Shown here piece after piece: positions 18,305 through 26,198 of a stretch of DNA of 64,000 nt. Positions within the stretch are counted from its first letter, which is position 1, and every line of letters starts with the position of its first letter. This stretch comes from Chromohalobacter canadensis (lineage in GTDB: Bacteria > Pseudomonadota > Gammaproteobacteria > Pseudomonadales > Halomonadaceae), in contig NZ_JAJQJH010000016.1 of the NCBI RefSeq assembly GCF_029544075.1, positions 1-64,000 of the forward strand, in the 5' to 3' direction. The notes beneath the pieces were generated by a model that worked only from the letters and a program-made list of their open reading frames with translations, ran no database searches and was not told the DNA's origin. Made by a program: the position numbers and the translations under genes.

Positions 18305-19129
18305 ATGCCACTTTCTTCAAGCGGTACTACCTTGCCGCCGACAACCGCCACCCAACGCGCGGCACACGCCTCGCCGATCAGCGAGACAGGCCTCGCGCTA
18401 CCCCGCGTTATCGCGCATCGCGGGCTTTCCGCGCATGCCCCCGAGAATACCCTGGCCGCAGTACGCGCCGCCCACGCAGTCGGTTGCCACTGGGTGGAAC
18501 TCGACGTCCAGTTACTCGGCGACGGAACACCCGTGATCTGGCATGACGCCGGTGTACGACGCTGTTCCAACGGACGCGGCAAGTTGCGACATCTCGATCT
18601 CGCACAGGCGCACCAATTGGACGTGGGCAGTTGGTTCAGCCCGGCGTTTCGCCACGAGCGTATGGCGACGCTCGACGAGATGCTGGCGCTAATCGTCGAA
18701 TGTGACATGGGGCTCAATCTCGAACTCAAGATCAGCTACCGGCATAGCCCCGCTGCTCTGACTGAGGCCGTCGTTCCGCGCCTGCTGGCAGCGCTTCCAC
18801 CTTCGCGCCTGCTGGTGTCCTCGTTCGATCGAGACGCGCTGCGCACTGCACGCGCAATCGAGACCGACCCGCACCGGCTACCCCTGGGGCTGCTCTACGA
18901 CAAGCTTCCCAAGGACTGGCGCGTGGATGCCGAAACCCTCCTGGCGTATAGCATCCATCTTGACTGGCGCAAGCTGAAACCCTCCAGCGCCAGTGCCGTA
19001 CGGGACGCTGGCCTGCACCTACTGTGCTATACCGCCAACGATCCGGCGGTTTTTCTGCCCCGTTGGGCATGGGGCGTCGACGCTGTGATCAGTGACGACC
19101 CGCCTTGTTTCAAGGACGCCCTAACCTAA
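18305..19129 (+). CDS. Glycerophosphodiester phosphodiesterase
   Basis: A 274-residue GDPD-family enzyme hydrolysing glycerophosphodiesters to glycerol-3-phosphate and an alcohol. The signature starts at about residue 36: VIAHRGLSAHAPENTLAAV with catalytic His and Glu, then GCHWVELDVQLLGDGTPVIW with metal ligands, and NLELKIS. There is no signal peptide, so it is the cytosolic UgpQ-like type. No Shine-Dalgarno is visible before ATG 18305 and the first 33 residues are low in conservation, so the true start could be slightly downstream. Confidence 0.9.
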   Translation: MPLSSSGTTLPPTTATQRAAHASPISETGLALPRVIAHRGLSAHAPENTLAAVRAAHAVGCHWVELDVQLLGDGTPVIWHDAGVRRCSNGRGKLRHLDLAQAHQLDVGSWFSPAFRHERMATLDEMLALIVECDMGLNLELKISYRHSPAALTEAVVPRLLAALPPSRLLVSSFDRDALRTARAIETDPHRLPLGLLYDKLPKDWRVDAETLLAYSIHLDWRKLKPSSASAVRDAGLHLLCYTANDPAVFLPRWAWGVDAVISDDPPCFKDALT

Positions 19130-19272
19130 CCGCCCTCTAGTCGTTGAAAAGCGCACAAAGCACGCGGCAAATACACGCTTTGCATGCCCCAGCCACGCGT
19201 ATCATGCATCATGGTGGCCGTTGGCCACATCGCTTTATCGCTTTCATGCTGCTCCTGCATCGGACAACGCCC

Positions 19273-20091
19273 ATGAACCCGTCGACTCTGATCGGCATCG
19301 CCGCCAGTGTACTGCTGCTCGCCACTGTCGTGCTCTTCACCGCGCAAACGCCCAGCAGTTTTTTCAATTTTCCCGGCCTCGCCATCGTCATCACCGGCAC
19401 GCTGGCCGCTACGTTCATCAGCTATCCCATGCGCGAAGTGGTGCGCGTCTCGCGTCTGGTGGGCCTCGTCTTCCGTCGCGAAAACAGTCGTATCGACGAT
19501 GACATCCAGACGCTGGTATCCATGGCCCGGCACTGGTTTCGTGGCAACATTCGCGCGATCGAAGCCGAGCTCGAAGACACGCGCAATCCCTTCCTGCGCA
19601 CCGGGGTATCGCTGGTTATAGCCAATACCCAGGATGACGAGATTCACGACGTCCTGCGTTGGCGCATCGCGCGCATGCGAGCGCGTGAATACGCCGAGTC
19701 ACAGATCTTTCGCACCATGGCAACCTATGCCCCAGCGTTCGGCATGCTGGGCACCTTGATCGGCCTGATCAACATGCTCGAAGTGATCGACGGCGGCGAC
19801 CTGACGATCATCGGCCCGCGTCTCGCCATTGCCCTGATGTCGACGTTTTACGGCATTCTGCTCGCCAACCTGCTCTTCAAACCAATTGCAGTGAAACTGG
19901 AACGTCGCACCGAGGAACGTCTGATCGAAATGCATATGGTCATGGAAGGGGTGATGCTGATCGCCAAGCGCCGCTTGCCGTCGTTCGTCGAGGACACGCT
20001 GAATTCCTTCATGGCCGAGCACCAGGACGAGATCCGCGAACCGGCACCTCGTACGCCCAAGCAGTCACGTGAGGAGGAAACGGTGGCATGA
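19273..20091 (+). CDS. MotA/PomA-like stator subunit
   Basis: A 272-residue MotA/TolQ/ExbB-superfamily membrane protein forming the ion channel of a stator with the next gene. Four hydrophobic segments are visible: TM1-2 in about residues 5-55 and TM3-4 in about 150-205 (YAPAFGMLGTLIGLINML, GPRLAIALMSTFYGILLANL). The ATG at 19273 (MNPSTLIG) starts the first helix directly; longer in-frame starts would add 43 arginine/histidine-rich residues. It overlaps the MotB-like gene by 4 nt. No flagellar genes are nearby. Sodium or proton use cannot be decided from sequence. Confidence 0.88.
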   Translation: MNPSTLIGIAASVLLLATVVLFTAQTPSSFFNFPGLAIVITGTLAATFISYPMREVVRVSRLVGLVFRRENSRIDDDIQTLVSMARHWFRGNIRAIEAELEDTRNPFLRTGVSLVIANTQDDEIHDVLRWRIARMRAREYAESQIFRTMATYAPAFGMLGTLIGLINMLEVIDGGDLTIIGPRLAIALMSTFYGILLANLLFKPIAVKLERRTEERLIEMHMVMEGVMLIAKRRLPSFVEDTLNSFMAEHQDEIREPAPRTPKQSREEETVA

Positions 20092-20927
20092 GCCGTGCGA
20101 CGCATCGCTACGCCATCGATGCCGGCGACACACTGATCGCCCCCGTAAATCACGCGGGCGATGAGGGCGGCGGCTGGCTGATGAGCTATCTCGACATGCT
20201 CACCCTGCTGATCACCTTGTTCGTGCTGCTACTGGCACTCACCGGAAACGACGATAGCACCGCCAGCGACAAGGCAATCGCCTTTCCGGCCCTGGGTGTC
20301 CCCACGCTGCAAGCGCCCGCATGGTCACCGAATTTCTACACCCCACCACGTTCGAACAAACGCTACGTTCCGCCGCGTGACACCGCTTTCTATACGCCAC
20401 CACCGATGGCACCACGGCCTCCACGCATGATCATGGTCAACCCGGATCCCGCCAAGGCCGTTATGACCGGTGTCGAGGCTTCACGCGATACCCGTCGTGT
20501 GCGCCAGCTGACGAGTACGCTCAAGCCCTTGATCGATGGTGTGGTAGTGACACAAAGCGCCCAAACACTGAACTTCCGAATCGAGAATCGTTTGCTGTTT
20601 TCCAGCAGCCGCGCTGGCCTCACCGACGAAGGACGCGAGGTACTGCGCCAGTTGCTGGACTCGCTACAGCAATACGAGGGCGATATCACCATCGAGGGCC
20701 ATACGGATAGTCGGCCCATTGCCACCGACCGTTTCCCCTCCAACTGGGAACTCTCGACGGCGCGTGCCACTGCCGTCTTGCGATTCCTGGTCGAGGAAGG
20801 GCTCGATAGCGATGAGCTACGCGCGGTGGGATATGCCGACACACACCCGCTGAAAAGCAACGCCACGCCCGAGGGGCGTGCGGCGAATCGTCGTGTCGAG
20901 CTGGTTCTGCATGAACCCGAAAGCTAG
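20088..20927 (+). CDS. MotB/PomB-like stator protein with OmpA domain
   Basis: A 279-residue partner of the preceding MotA-like protein. One transmembrane helix near residues 30-52 carries the conserved ion-binding Asp (SYLDMLTLLITLF). A proline-rich linker follows, then a C-terminal OmpA-like peptidoglycan-binding domain (ITIEGHTDSRPIATDRFPSN, NWELSTARA, ANRRVEL). The stator torque unit is thereby anchored to the cell wall. It is translationally coupled to the upstream gene, and the pair stands alone, so it could be an auxiliary stator or another motor. Confidence 0.88.
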   Translation: MSRATHRYAIDAGDTLIAPVNHAGDEGGGWLMSYLDMLTLLITLFVLLLALTGNDDSTASDKAIAFPALGVPTLQAPAWSPNFYTPPRSNKRYVPPRDTAFYTPPPMAPRPPRMIMVNPDPAKAVMTGVEASRDTRRVRQLTSTLKPLIDGVVVTQSAQTLNFRIENRLLFSSSRAGLTDEGREVLRQLLDSLQQYEGDITIEGHTDSRPIATDRFPSNWELSTARATAVLRFLVEEGLDSDELRAVGYADTHPLKSNATPEGRAANRRVELVLHEPES

Positions 20928-20996
20928 TGATCGGCTGGGCGATCGCCCCCTAGCATACATTGCCCCTCACATCGGCCAGCGATCCTGATAAAGTAC

Positions 20997-21036
20997 GCAC
21001 CTTTTGAGGCGGCCCGACGGTCGCCTCAAAAGGTGC
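20997..21036. repeat. Perfect 15-bp inverted repeat upstream of nupC
   Basis: GCACCTTTTGAGGCG (20997-21011) is exactly inverted at 21022-21036, leaving a 10-nt loop. It lies 70 bp after the MotB-like stop and about 105 bp before the nucleoside transporter start. No T-run follows. It could be the stator operon's transcript end, a leader structure of nupC or a protein-binding site. Confidence 0.75.
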
Positions 21037-21140
21037 CATCCCACCCCAGCGCGCCTTCGCCGCCCCTCGTGAAGGCGGCGGTATCGGCATCATGGCCGCA
21101 CTTCTCGTAACCCAGACCGCATGTAATTCAGGAGTATTCG

Positions 21141-22385
21141 ATGCAAACCCTCATGGGGCTCGTCGGCGTGGTGGTCGTCCTGCTGATCGCCCTCGCCTTG
21201 TCCGAAAACCGTCGGGCCATTCGTCTGCGCACCGTCGCCGGGGCGCTTGCCATCCAAGCCGGTCTTGGCCTGTTCGTGCTCGCCATCCCTTTTGGACAAG
21301 ACGTCCTGCTGGGGCTCACCAACGCCGTACAGTCGGTCATCGACAGTGCCCAAGCGGGTATGGACTTCGTCTTTGGCGGCCTGGTCAGCGACACCATGTT
21401 CGACGTCTTCGGTGACGGCGGTTTCGTCTTCGCCCTGCGCGTATTGCCCATCATCGTGTTCTTTTCTTCACTGGTCGCCGTGCTTTATTACCTGGGCATC
21501 ATGCGCTGGGTGATCAAGCTGATGGGCGGCGCGCTGCAGAAGCTGCTGGGCACCTCGCGTACCGAATCACTTTCCGCCGCCGCCAATATTTTCGTCGGGC
21601 AAACCGAAGCGCCGATGGCCGTGCGCCCCTTCTTGTCGCGAATGACGCGCTCCGAGCTCTTCGCGGTGATGGTCGGTGGCCTCGCCTCGGTGGCCGGAAG
21701 CGTGCTCGGCGGTTACGCAGCGATGGGCATCTCCCTGGAATATCTGCTGGCCGCCTCCTTCATGGCGGCACCGGGCGGGCTGCTGATGGCCAAACTCATC
21801 GTGCCTGAAACCAAGCCGCCGTCTCAGCCGTTGGAAGACGTCATCGACGGCGAAGACGACGAGGCCCCTGCCAACGTCATCGAGGCGGCGGCCAACGGTG
21901 CCGCTTCCGGTGTCCAGCTAGCCCTCAACGTGGGCGGCATGCTGCTGGCCTTCATCGCCCTGATCGCGCTGGGCAACCAGATTCTGGGTGGCATCGGCGG
22001 CTGGTTGGGTTACCCGGATCTGACCCTGGAACTGCTACTCGGTTATCTGTTCGCGCCCTTGGCGTTCTTGATCGGCGTCCCCTGGGAAGAGGCGATCCAT
22101 GCCGGCAGCTTCCTGGGCCAGAAACTGGTACTCAACGAGTTCGTCGCCTTCGCCAACCTCGCCGCCGATCCGCAAGCACTGAGCGCGCATGCTCGGGCCA
22201 TCGTCACTTTTGCGCTGTGCGGTTTTGCCAATCTCGCCTCCATTGCCATCCTGATGGGCGGTCTCGGCATGATGGCGCCCAGTCGACGCAGCGATATCGC
22301 CCGGCTGGGTCTCAAGGCCGTCGCAGCCGGCACACTCTCCAACCTGATGAGCGCGACACTGGCCGGTGTGTTCCTCTCACTCTAA
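21141..22385 (+). CDS. Concentrative nucleoside transporter (NupC family)
   Basis: A 414-residue inner-membrane CNT-family symporter importing nucleosides with protons or sodium. The family core includes SAAANIFVGQTEAPMAVRP, which carries the Gln and Glu that contact nucleoside, followed by a Gly-rich GGYAAMGI segment and a C-terminal GFANLASIAILMGGLG helix pair. Length and hydrophobicity fit the bacterial CNT fold. The start follows CAGGAG. The long 5' region contains the inverted repeat at 20997. Confidence 0.92.
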   Translation: MQTLMGLVGVVVVLLIALALSENRRAIRLRTVAGALAIQAGLGLFVLAIPFGQDVLLGLTNAVQSVIDSAQAGMDFVFGGLVSDTMFDVFGDGGFVFALRVLPIIVFFSSLVAVLYYLGIMRWVIKLMGGALQKLLGTSRTESLSAAANIFVGQTEAPMAVRPFLSRMTRSELFAVMVGGLASVAGSVLGGYAAMGISLEYLLAASFMAAPGGLLMAKLIVPETKPPSQPLEDVIDGEDDEAPANVIEAAANGAASGVQLALNVGGMLLAFIALIALGNQILGGIGGWLGYPDLTLELLLGYLFAPLAFLIGVPWEEAIHAGSFLGQKLVLNEFVAFANLAADPQALSAHARAIVTFALCGFANLASIAILMGGLGMMAPSRRSDIARLGLKAVAAGTLSNLMSATLAGVFLSL

Positions 22386-22473
22386 CGCACCTGGTCCCAG
22401 CACCTCGCCGGTCGCGCCCACCGCGACCGGCGTTTGACTTCCCCGGAACCGCCAAGCAGAATCCCCGCCCGTC

Positions 22474-22670
22474 GAGACCCAGGTGCTCGGGAAACGGGTG
22501 AAAGTCCCGTACTGCCCCCGCAACGGTAATCGCGCCACATCGGAAATCGTCGCTGCCAACCGCATGCGACTGCCACTGCTCTTTCGTCAGTTCGAGTGGG
22601 AAGGCGTTTCCGCCCGGTGTCGGATCTTCTCCGCCGCCAGCGCGTCAGTCCGGAGACCGGCCTGGTTCTC
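22474..22670 (+). promoter_or_regulatory. Cobalamin (B12) riboswitch upstream of btuB
   Basis: The 415-bp gap 22386-22800 holds an adenosylcobalamin aptamer. Seen here are the P1 pairing (GAGACCCAGG at 22474-22483 with CCTGGTTCTC at 22661-22670, 9 of 10 pairs), the conserved GGGTGAAAGTCCCG core, the B12-box-like ACTGCCCCCGCAACGGTAA, and the 3' conserved AGTCCGGAGACCGGCC. Bases 22386-22473 hold nothing else I recognise. A further hairpin (22673-22679 with 22696-22702) lies between aptamer and terminator. Binding of B12 should shut off btuB. Confidence 0.93.
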
Positions 22671-22756
22671 AGCACTGGCTGATGCGGAGGGCTTCGCCAG
22701 TGGCGACCGTTGCATTCACGTCGTCCAGGCGACGCGGCGGCGTCACCTCTTGTCCT

Positions 22757-22798
22757 CCTCATCGCGTAACTCGTTTCTTACGCTGATGAGGCGTTTTT
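22757..22798 (+). terminator. Riboswitch expression platform: terminator hairpin covering the btuB ribosome-binding site
   Basis: CCTCATCGCGTAA (22757-22769) pairs with TTACGC-T-GATGAGG (22778-22791, one bulged T), followed by CG and five Ts, an intrinsic terminator. The 3' arm contains GATGAGG, which is also the only plausible Shine-Dalgarno for the btuB ATG at 22801. The same stem could therefore stop transcription and hide the ribosome-binding site. Confidence 0.75.
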
Positions 22799-22800
22799 AT

Positions 22801-24624
22801 ATGTTGCATAAAAAGAATCTGCTGTGGCTGGCCCTCGTAATGGCGGGCAGCGCACAGGCGCAGGGCGATCAACGACTATCCGATCTCCAGGTCACCGCTA
22901 ACCGGCTTCCCCAGTCGCAGAGCGATGTTCTGGCCAGCACCACCGTCATCGACCGCGATGACATCGAGCGCAGCCAGGCTGGCTCGATCATCGAGCTACT
23001 GCAGGGCCGAGCAGGCATCGAAATAGCCCAGAGCGGCTCCCCCGGCACGACATCCAGCCTGTTCATGCGCGGCACCGAATCCGACCACAGCCTGGTGCTG
23101 GTCGACGGTGTACGCATCAACTCGGCCACCAGTGGCGGCGCCAGCCTGGAGATGCTGCCGCTCGAGGCCATCGAGCGTGTCGAAATCGTCCGTGGGCCGC
23201 GGGCCGCCGCCTATGGTGCCGATGCCATCGGCGGCGTCATTCAGGTCTTCACCCGGCGTGGCACGGCCTCCGGCACGCAAGGCGGGCTCAAAGCGAGCAC
23301 AGGCAGCGACAACACCCAACGCCAGAGCGCCTGGGTCGCCACCGGCGATGACGACACCCGCTTGAACGCCTCGCTCTTTCACCGCGACGGGGACGGCTTT
23401 AACGCCACCCAGGCGGATGACAGCGGCGAACGCGACGGCTTCGAGCGTGAAGGCGCGCAACTGGGGCTCTCACACCGCATCAACGACGACGTCAAGGTGA
23501 GCCTCAACGCGCTGCGCCAGAACTTCGAGGGTGAATACGACAATTGCTCCTTCCCCGCCTCTCAGGACTGTGTTACCAAAGGCTATCTGCAGTCCTTCGG
23601 CGGCCAGCTCGATGTCCAGCTCCAGCCGGACTGGCAGATGCTGATCACCGCCGGCCATTTCGACGAGCAACGTGAAGAACGCTACTCGGGCGAACGCCAG
23701 AGCCTGATCGAGAGTCATCGCGATGAGGTCGGGCTTCAGCACCGCTTTACCCGCGACAACGGCGTCGACGTACTGGGCATCGACTATCGTCACGACAGTG
23801 TCGACTTCGATAACCGCGCCGGCGCGAGCTACGCGCGCGACAGTCGCGAGAACATCGGCATCTACGGCATGATGCAGCGCACCTACGGCGCCCACGAGCT
23901 TTCCGGTTCCTTGCGCTATGACGACGATTCCCTATTCGGCGACGAGACCACCGGCAGCCTCGGCTACGCCTATCGCCTCACACCCTTTCAGCGCCTCGGC
24001 GCCAGCGTCTCCACGGCCTACAAGGCGCCCAACCTGATCGATCTCTATGGGCCCTATGGCACCAATCCCGACCTCGAGGCGGAAACCGCCGAGAACCTCG
24101 AAGCGTTCTGGGCCTACGAGCGCGACAACTGGCACACACGAGTTACCGTCTTCGACAATCGCATAGACGACTTGATCGGCTACGATCCCAATACATCCAT
24201 TCCCTACAACGTCGACGAAGCCCGCATTCGCGGAGTCGAGCTCAGTGGTGGCTGGCAAGCCGGCGGATTGGTACTCAGCGCCAGCCTCACTCACCAGAAC
24301 CCCGAGGACCGGCAAACCGGAGAGCGCCTACAGCGTCGTGCCCGTACCTTCGGTCGCTTGGACGCTGACTATACCCTGGCTGACTGGTCGTTCGGCGCGA
24401 CCCTGCGTGCGGCGGGCAATCGTCGCGATACCGACTTCGTCACCTATGGCGACACCACCACCGCCGGCTACGGCGTGGTCGACCTGCGTACCAGCTGGCA
24501 GGTCACGTCGATGGTCGAGCTGTCGGCCAAGGTCGAGAACGCCTTCGACAAGGAATACCAATTGGTCGACGGCTACAACACCCAGGATCGCTACTTGGAA
24601 GGCGGTGTGACGCTGCGCTTCTGA
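22801..24624 (+). CDS. btuB: TonB-dependent vitamin B12 receptor BtuB
   Basis: A 607-residue outer-membrane receptor importing cobalamins with TonB energy. A signal peptide (residues 1-20, LWLALVMAGSAQA) is followed by a TonB-box-like DLQVTANR, a plug domain (LQGRAGIEI, FMRGTESDHSLVLVDGVRIN, RVEIVRGPRAAAYGADAIGG) and a barrel ending in Phe (GGVTLRF). The start was set at ATG 22801 because the open frame further upstream is the riboswitch leader. B12 specificity rests on the riboswitch and the close plug similarity to BtuB. It is transcribed alone, followed by a weak hairpin at 24656. Confidence 0.93.
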   Translation: MLHKKNLLWLALVMAGSAQAQGDQRLSDLQVTANRLPQSQSDVLASTTVIDRDDIERSQAGSIIELLQGRAGIEIAQSGSPGTTSSLFMRGTESDHSLVLVDGVRINSATSGGASLEMLPLEAIERVEIVRGPRAAAYGADAIGGVIQVFTRRGTASGTQGGLKASTGSDNTQRQSAWVATGDDDTRLNASLFHRDGDGFNATQADDSGERDGFEREGAQLGLSHRINDDVKVSLNALRQNFEGEYDNCSFPASQDCVTKGYLQSFGGQLDVQLQPDWQMLITAGHFDEQREERYSGERQSLIESHRDEVGLQHRFTRDNGVDVLGIDYRHDSVDFDNRAGASYARDSRENIGIYGMMQRTYGAHELSGSLRYDDDSLFGDETTGSLGYAYRLTPFQRLGASVSTAYKAPNLIDLYGPYGTNPDLEAETAENLEAFWAYERDNWHTRVTVFDNRIDDLIGYDPNTSIPYNVDEARIRGVELSGGWQAGGLVLSASLTHQNPEDRQTGERLQRRARTFGRLDADYTLADWSFGATLRAAGNRRDTDFVTYGDTTTAGYGVVDLRTSWQVTSMVELSAKVENAFDKEYQLVDGYNTQDRYLEGGVTLRF

Positions 24625-24655
24625 TTCGTCCTTCCTACGCTGCACACCGCATGGC

Positions 24656-24680
24656 GCCCTGCCCCTTTATGGGGTGGGGC
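24656..24680 (+). terminator. Weak hairpin after btuB
   Basis: GCCCTGCCCC pairs with GGGGTGGGGC (10 pairs, two of them G-U) around a 5-nt loop, 32 bp after the btuB stop. It has no T-run, so termination is only suggested. Confidence 0.35.
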
Positions 24681-24720
24681 GTTATGCTATCCGCTCCCTT
24701 TCCCCGTCCGGAGAACGCCC

Positions 24721-25020
24721 ATGGCACTCAGCAAGACTCAAAGCAGTTTCTATCGTCGCTTATACGTCGCACACCTGATCGCCGGCGGCACGGCCAGCAT
24801 CCCGGCACTGATCGAGGCCACGGGTATGCCACGCCGAACCGCTCAAGATACCGTCAACGCGCTGATCGAGTTGGATATTCACTGCGAATTCGAACAACAG
24901 CCCGGTGCCCGGCATCATATCGGACGTTACGTCATCCGCGACTGGGGGCCCATCGACCCCACCTGGGTCGCCAAGCATGCCGAGCGCTTGCGCGAGGCCC
25001 TGGGCTATCCGCCAGGCTGA
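24721..25020 (+). CDS. Small winged-helix/HTH protein
   Basis: A 99-residue soluble protein. Residues 15-50 form a helix-turn-helix (LIAGGTASIPALIEATGMPRRTAQDTVNALIEL), followed by a short wing-like hairpin (HCEFEQQPGARHHIGRYVIRDWG) and a C-terminal helix. It resembles small FaeA/MarR-like transcription regulators of gammaproteobacteria, but I do not know a named homologue. CGGAGA precedes the start. It lies 70 bp upstream of the LexA-boxed radical SAM gene on the same strand; the LexA box lies after its stop codon, so it is not obviously SOS-controlled itself. Confidence 0.75.
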   Translation: MALSKTQSSFYRRLYVAHLIAGGTASIPALIEATGMPRRTAQDTVNALIELDIHCEFEQQPGARHHIGRYVIRDWGPIDPTWVAKHAERLREALGYPPG

Positions 25021-25060
25021 GACCACGCCGGCCGGGTTGAACCCACCTACATGATGCCTA

Positions 25061-25080
25061 TACTGTTCATATATACAGTA
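25061..25080 (+). promoter_or_regulatory. LexA (SOS) box
   Basis: TACTGTTCATATATACAGTA matches the 20-bp enterobacterial/pseudomonad SOS consensus (CTGT-N8-ACAG with TA-rich centre) at 18 of 20 positions, with both outer half-sites TACTGT and ACAGTA perfect. It lies 10 bp before the ATG of the radical SAM gene, so LexA bound here would block its transcription. Confidence 0.88.
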
Positions 25081-25090
25081 AAGGCATTGC

Positions 25091-26170
25091 ATGATGACGA
25101 CGCCCAGAGACCGCTCCCTCGCCCGCAAGGGACGAGGCGCAACCTTCGACCCCCACAACCGCTTTTCACCCACGGTCAGCGAAGCCGTCGATGATGGCTG
25201 GTGGCAGGAAGAAACGCCCGCACGACTGGCGACGCAAGTGCGTGACGAACCCGCCAAGAGCGCGCTGTCCTGGAACCACTCCCCGGATCTGTCCTTCGAT
25301 CGCTCGTTGAATCCCTATCGCGGTTGCGAGCACGGCTGCATCTACTGCTACGCACGTCCCAGCCATGCCTACTGGGACATGTCGCCGGGGCTCGACTTCG
25401 AAACCAAGCTGATCGCACGCACCGGCATGGTCGAGCGGCTACGCGACGAGCTCGACAAACCCGGCTATGTCTGTCGGCCGATCAACCTGTCGGGCAATAC
25501 TGATTGCTATCAGCCACTGGAAGCGGAGCGTGGCACGACACGAGCTCTGTTGGAATTGCTGCTGGATACCCGCCATCCCGTCACGCTGGTCACCAAAAGC
25601 GCCTTGATCCTGCGCGACAAGGCCTTGCTCGCCGAGATGGCCGAACACCGCCTGGTGCGTGTGTTCGTCAGCCTGACCAGCCTCGACGACGATCTAAAGC
25701 GAACGCTGGAACCTCGCACGGCAGCGCCGCGCACACGCCTCAAGGTCATCCGCGAACTCAGCGAGGCGGGTATTCCCGTAGGCACCCTCGTGTCGCCGGT
25801 GATTCCAGGACTGACCGATCATGAACTCGAGTCCCTACTGGAGGCCGGACACGACGCCGGCGCGCGCACCGCCGCCTGGATGTTGCTGCGCCTGCCGCAT
25901 GAGGTCGCGCCACTGTTCGAAACCTGGCTCAACGAACACTACCCGTTGCGCGCCGACAAGGTCATGAGCCTGATCCGCCAGTGCCGTGGCGGTGAGGATT
26001 ACGATGCCCGCTTTGGCCATCGCATGCGCGGCGAAGGCGTGTTCACGAAACTTCTGGCGCAACGTTTCCGCACCACCTGCCGGCGCCTGGGCATCGGCGA
26101 TCGTGCCGAGATGGGACTCGACACCAGTGCATTTCGCGCCCCCCATGCCCAGGGCGATCTATTCGACTGA
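25091..26170 (+). CDS. PA0069-family radical SAM protein (SplB-like)
   Basis: A 359-residue radical S-adenosylmethionine enzyme. The 4Fe-4S cysteines are C79, C83 and C86 in NPYRGCEHGCIYCYARPSH, a CX3CX2C motif as in spore photoproduct lyase and the Rv2578c/PA0069 group. A TIM-barrel core follows (VTLVTKSALILRD, RVFVSLTSLDDD, PVGTLVSPVIPGLTD). The reaction is unknown; annotators call this group DNA repair photolyase by resemblance only. A LexA box lies directly upstream, and I recall PA0069 itself being listed in the P. aeruginosa LexA regulon, which supports a DNA-damage role. Confidence 0.92.
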   Translation: MMTTPRDRSLARKGRGATFDPHNRFSPTVSEAVDDGWWQEETPARLATQVRDEPAKSALSWNHSPDLSFDRSLNPYRGCEHGCIYCYARPSHAYWDMSPGLDFETKLIARTGMVERLRDELDKPGYVCRPINLSGNTDCYQPLEAERGTTRALLELLLDTRHPVTLVTKSALILRDKALLAEMAEHRLVRVFVSLTSLDDDLKRTLEPRTAAPRTRLKVIRELSEAGIPVGTLVSPVIPGLTDHELESLLEAGHDAGARTAAWMLLRLPHEVAPLFETWLNEHYPLRADKVMSLIRQCRGGEDYDARFGHRMRGEGVFTKLLAQRFRTTCRRLGIGDRAEMGLDTSAFRAPHAQGDLFD

Positions 26171-26198
26171 GGCGACCGCCCGCATCGAATCACGCGGT

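Noticed and set aside
18223-18546. Open frame with a good AAGGAGG and GTG start overlapping the phosphodiesterase gene
   Set aside because: The translated product is Arg/Pro-rich and out of frame with the clearly conserved GDPD enzyme. The ribosome-binding site is noted but does not support a real protein.
19273-20927. MotA/MotB-like pair as a Zorya phage-defence core (ZorAB)
   Set aside because: No ZorC, ZorD or ZorE-like nuclease/helicase gene is beside it, and the OmpA domain and lengths fit ordinary stators.
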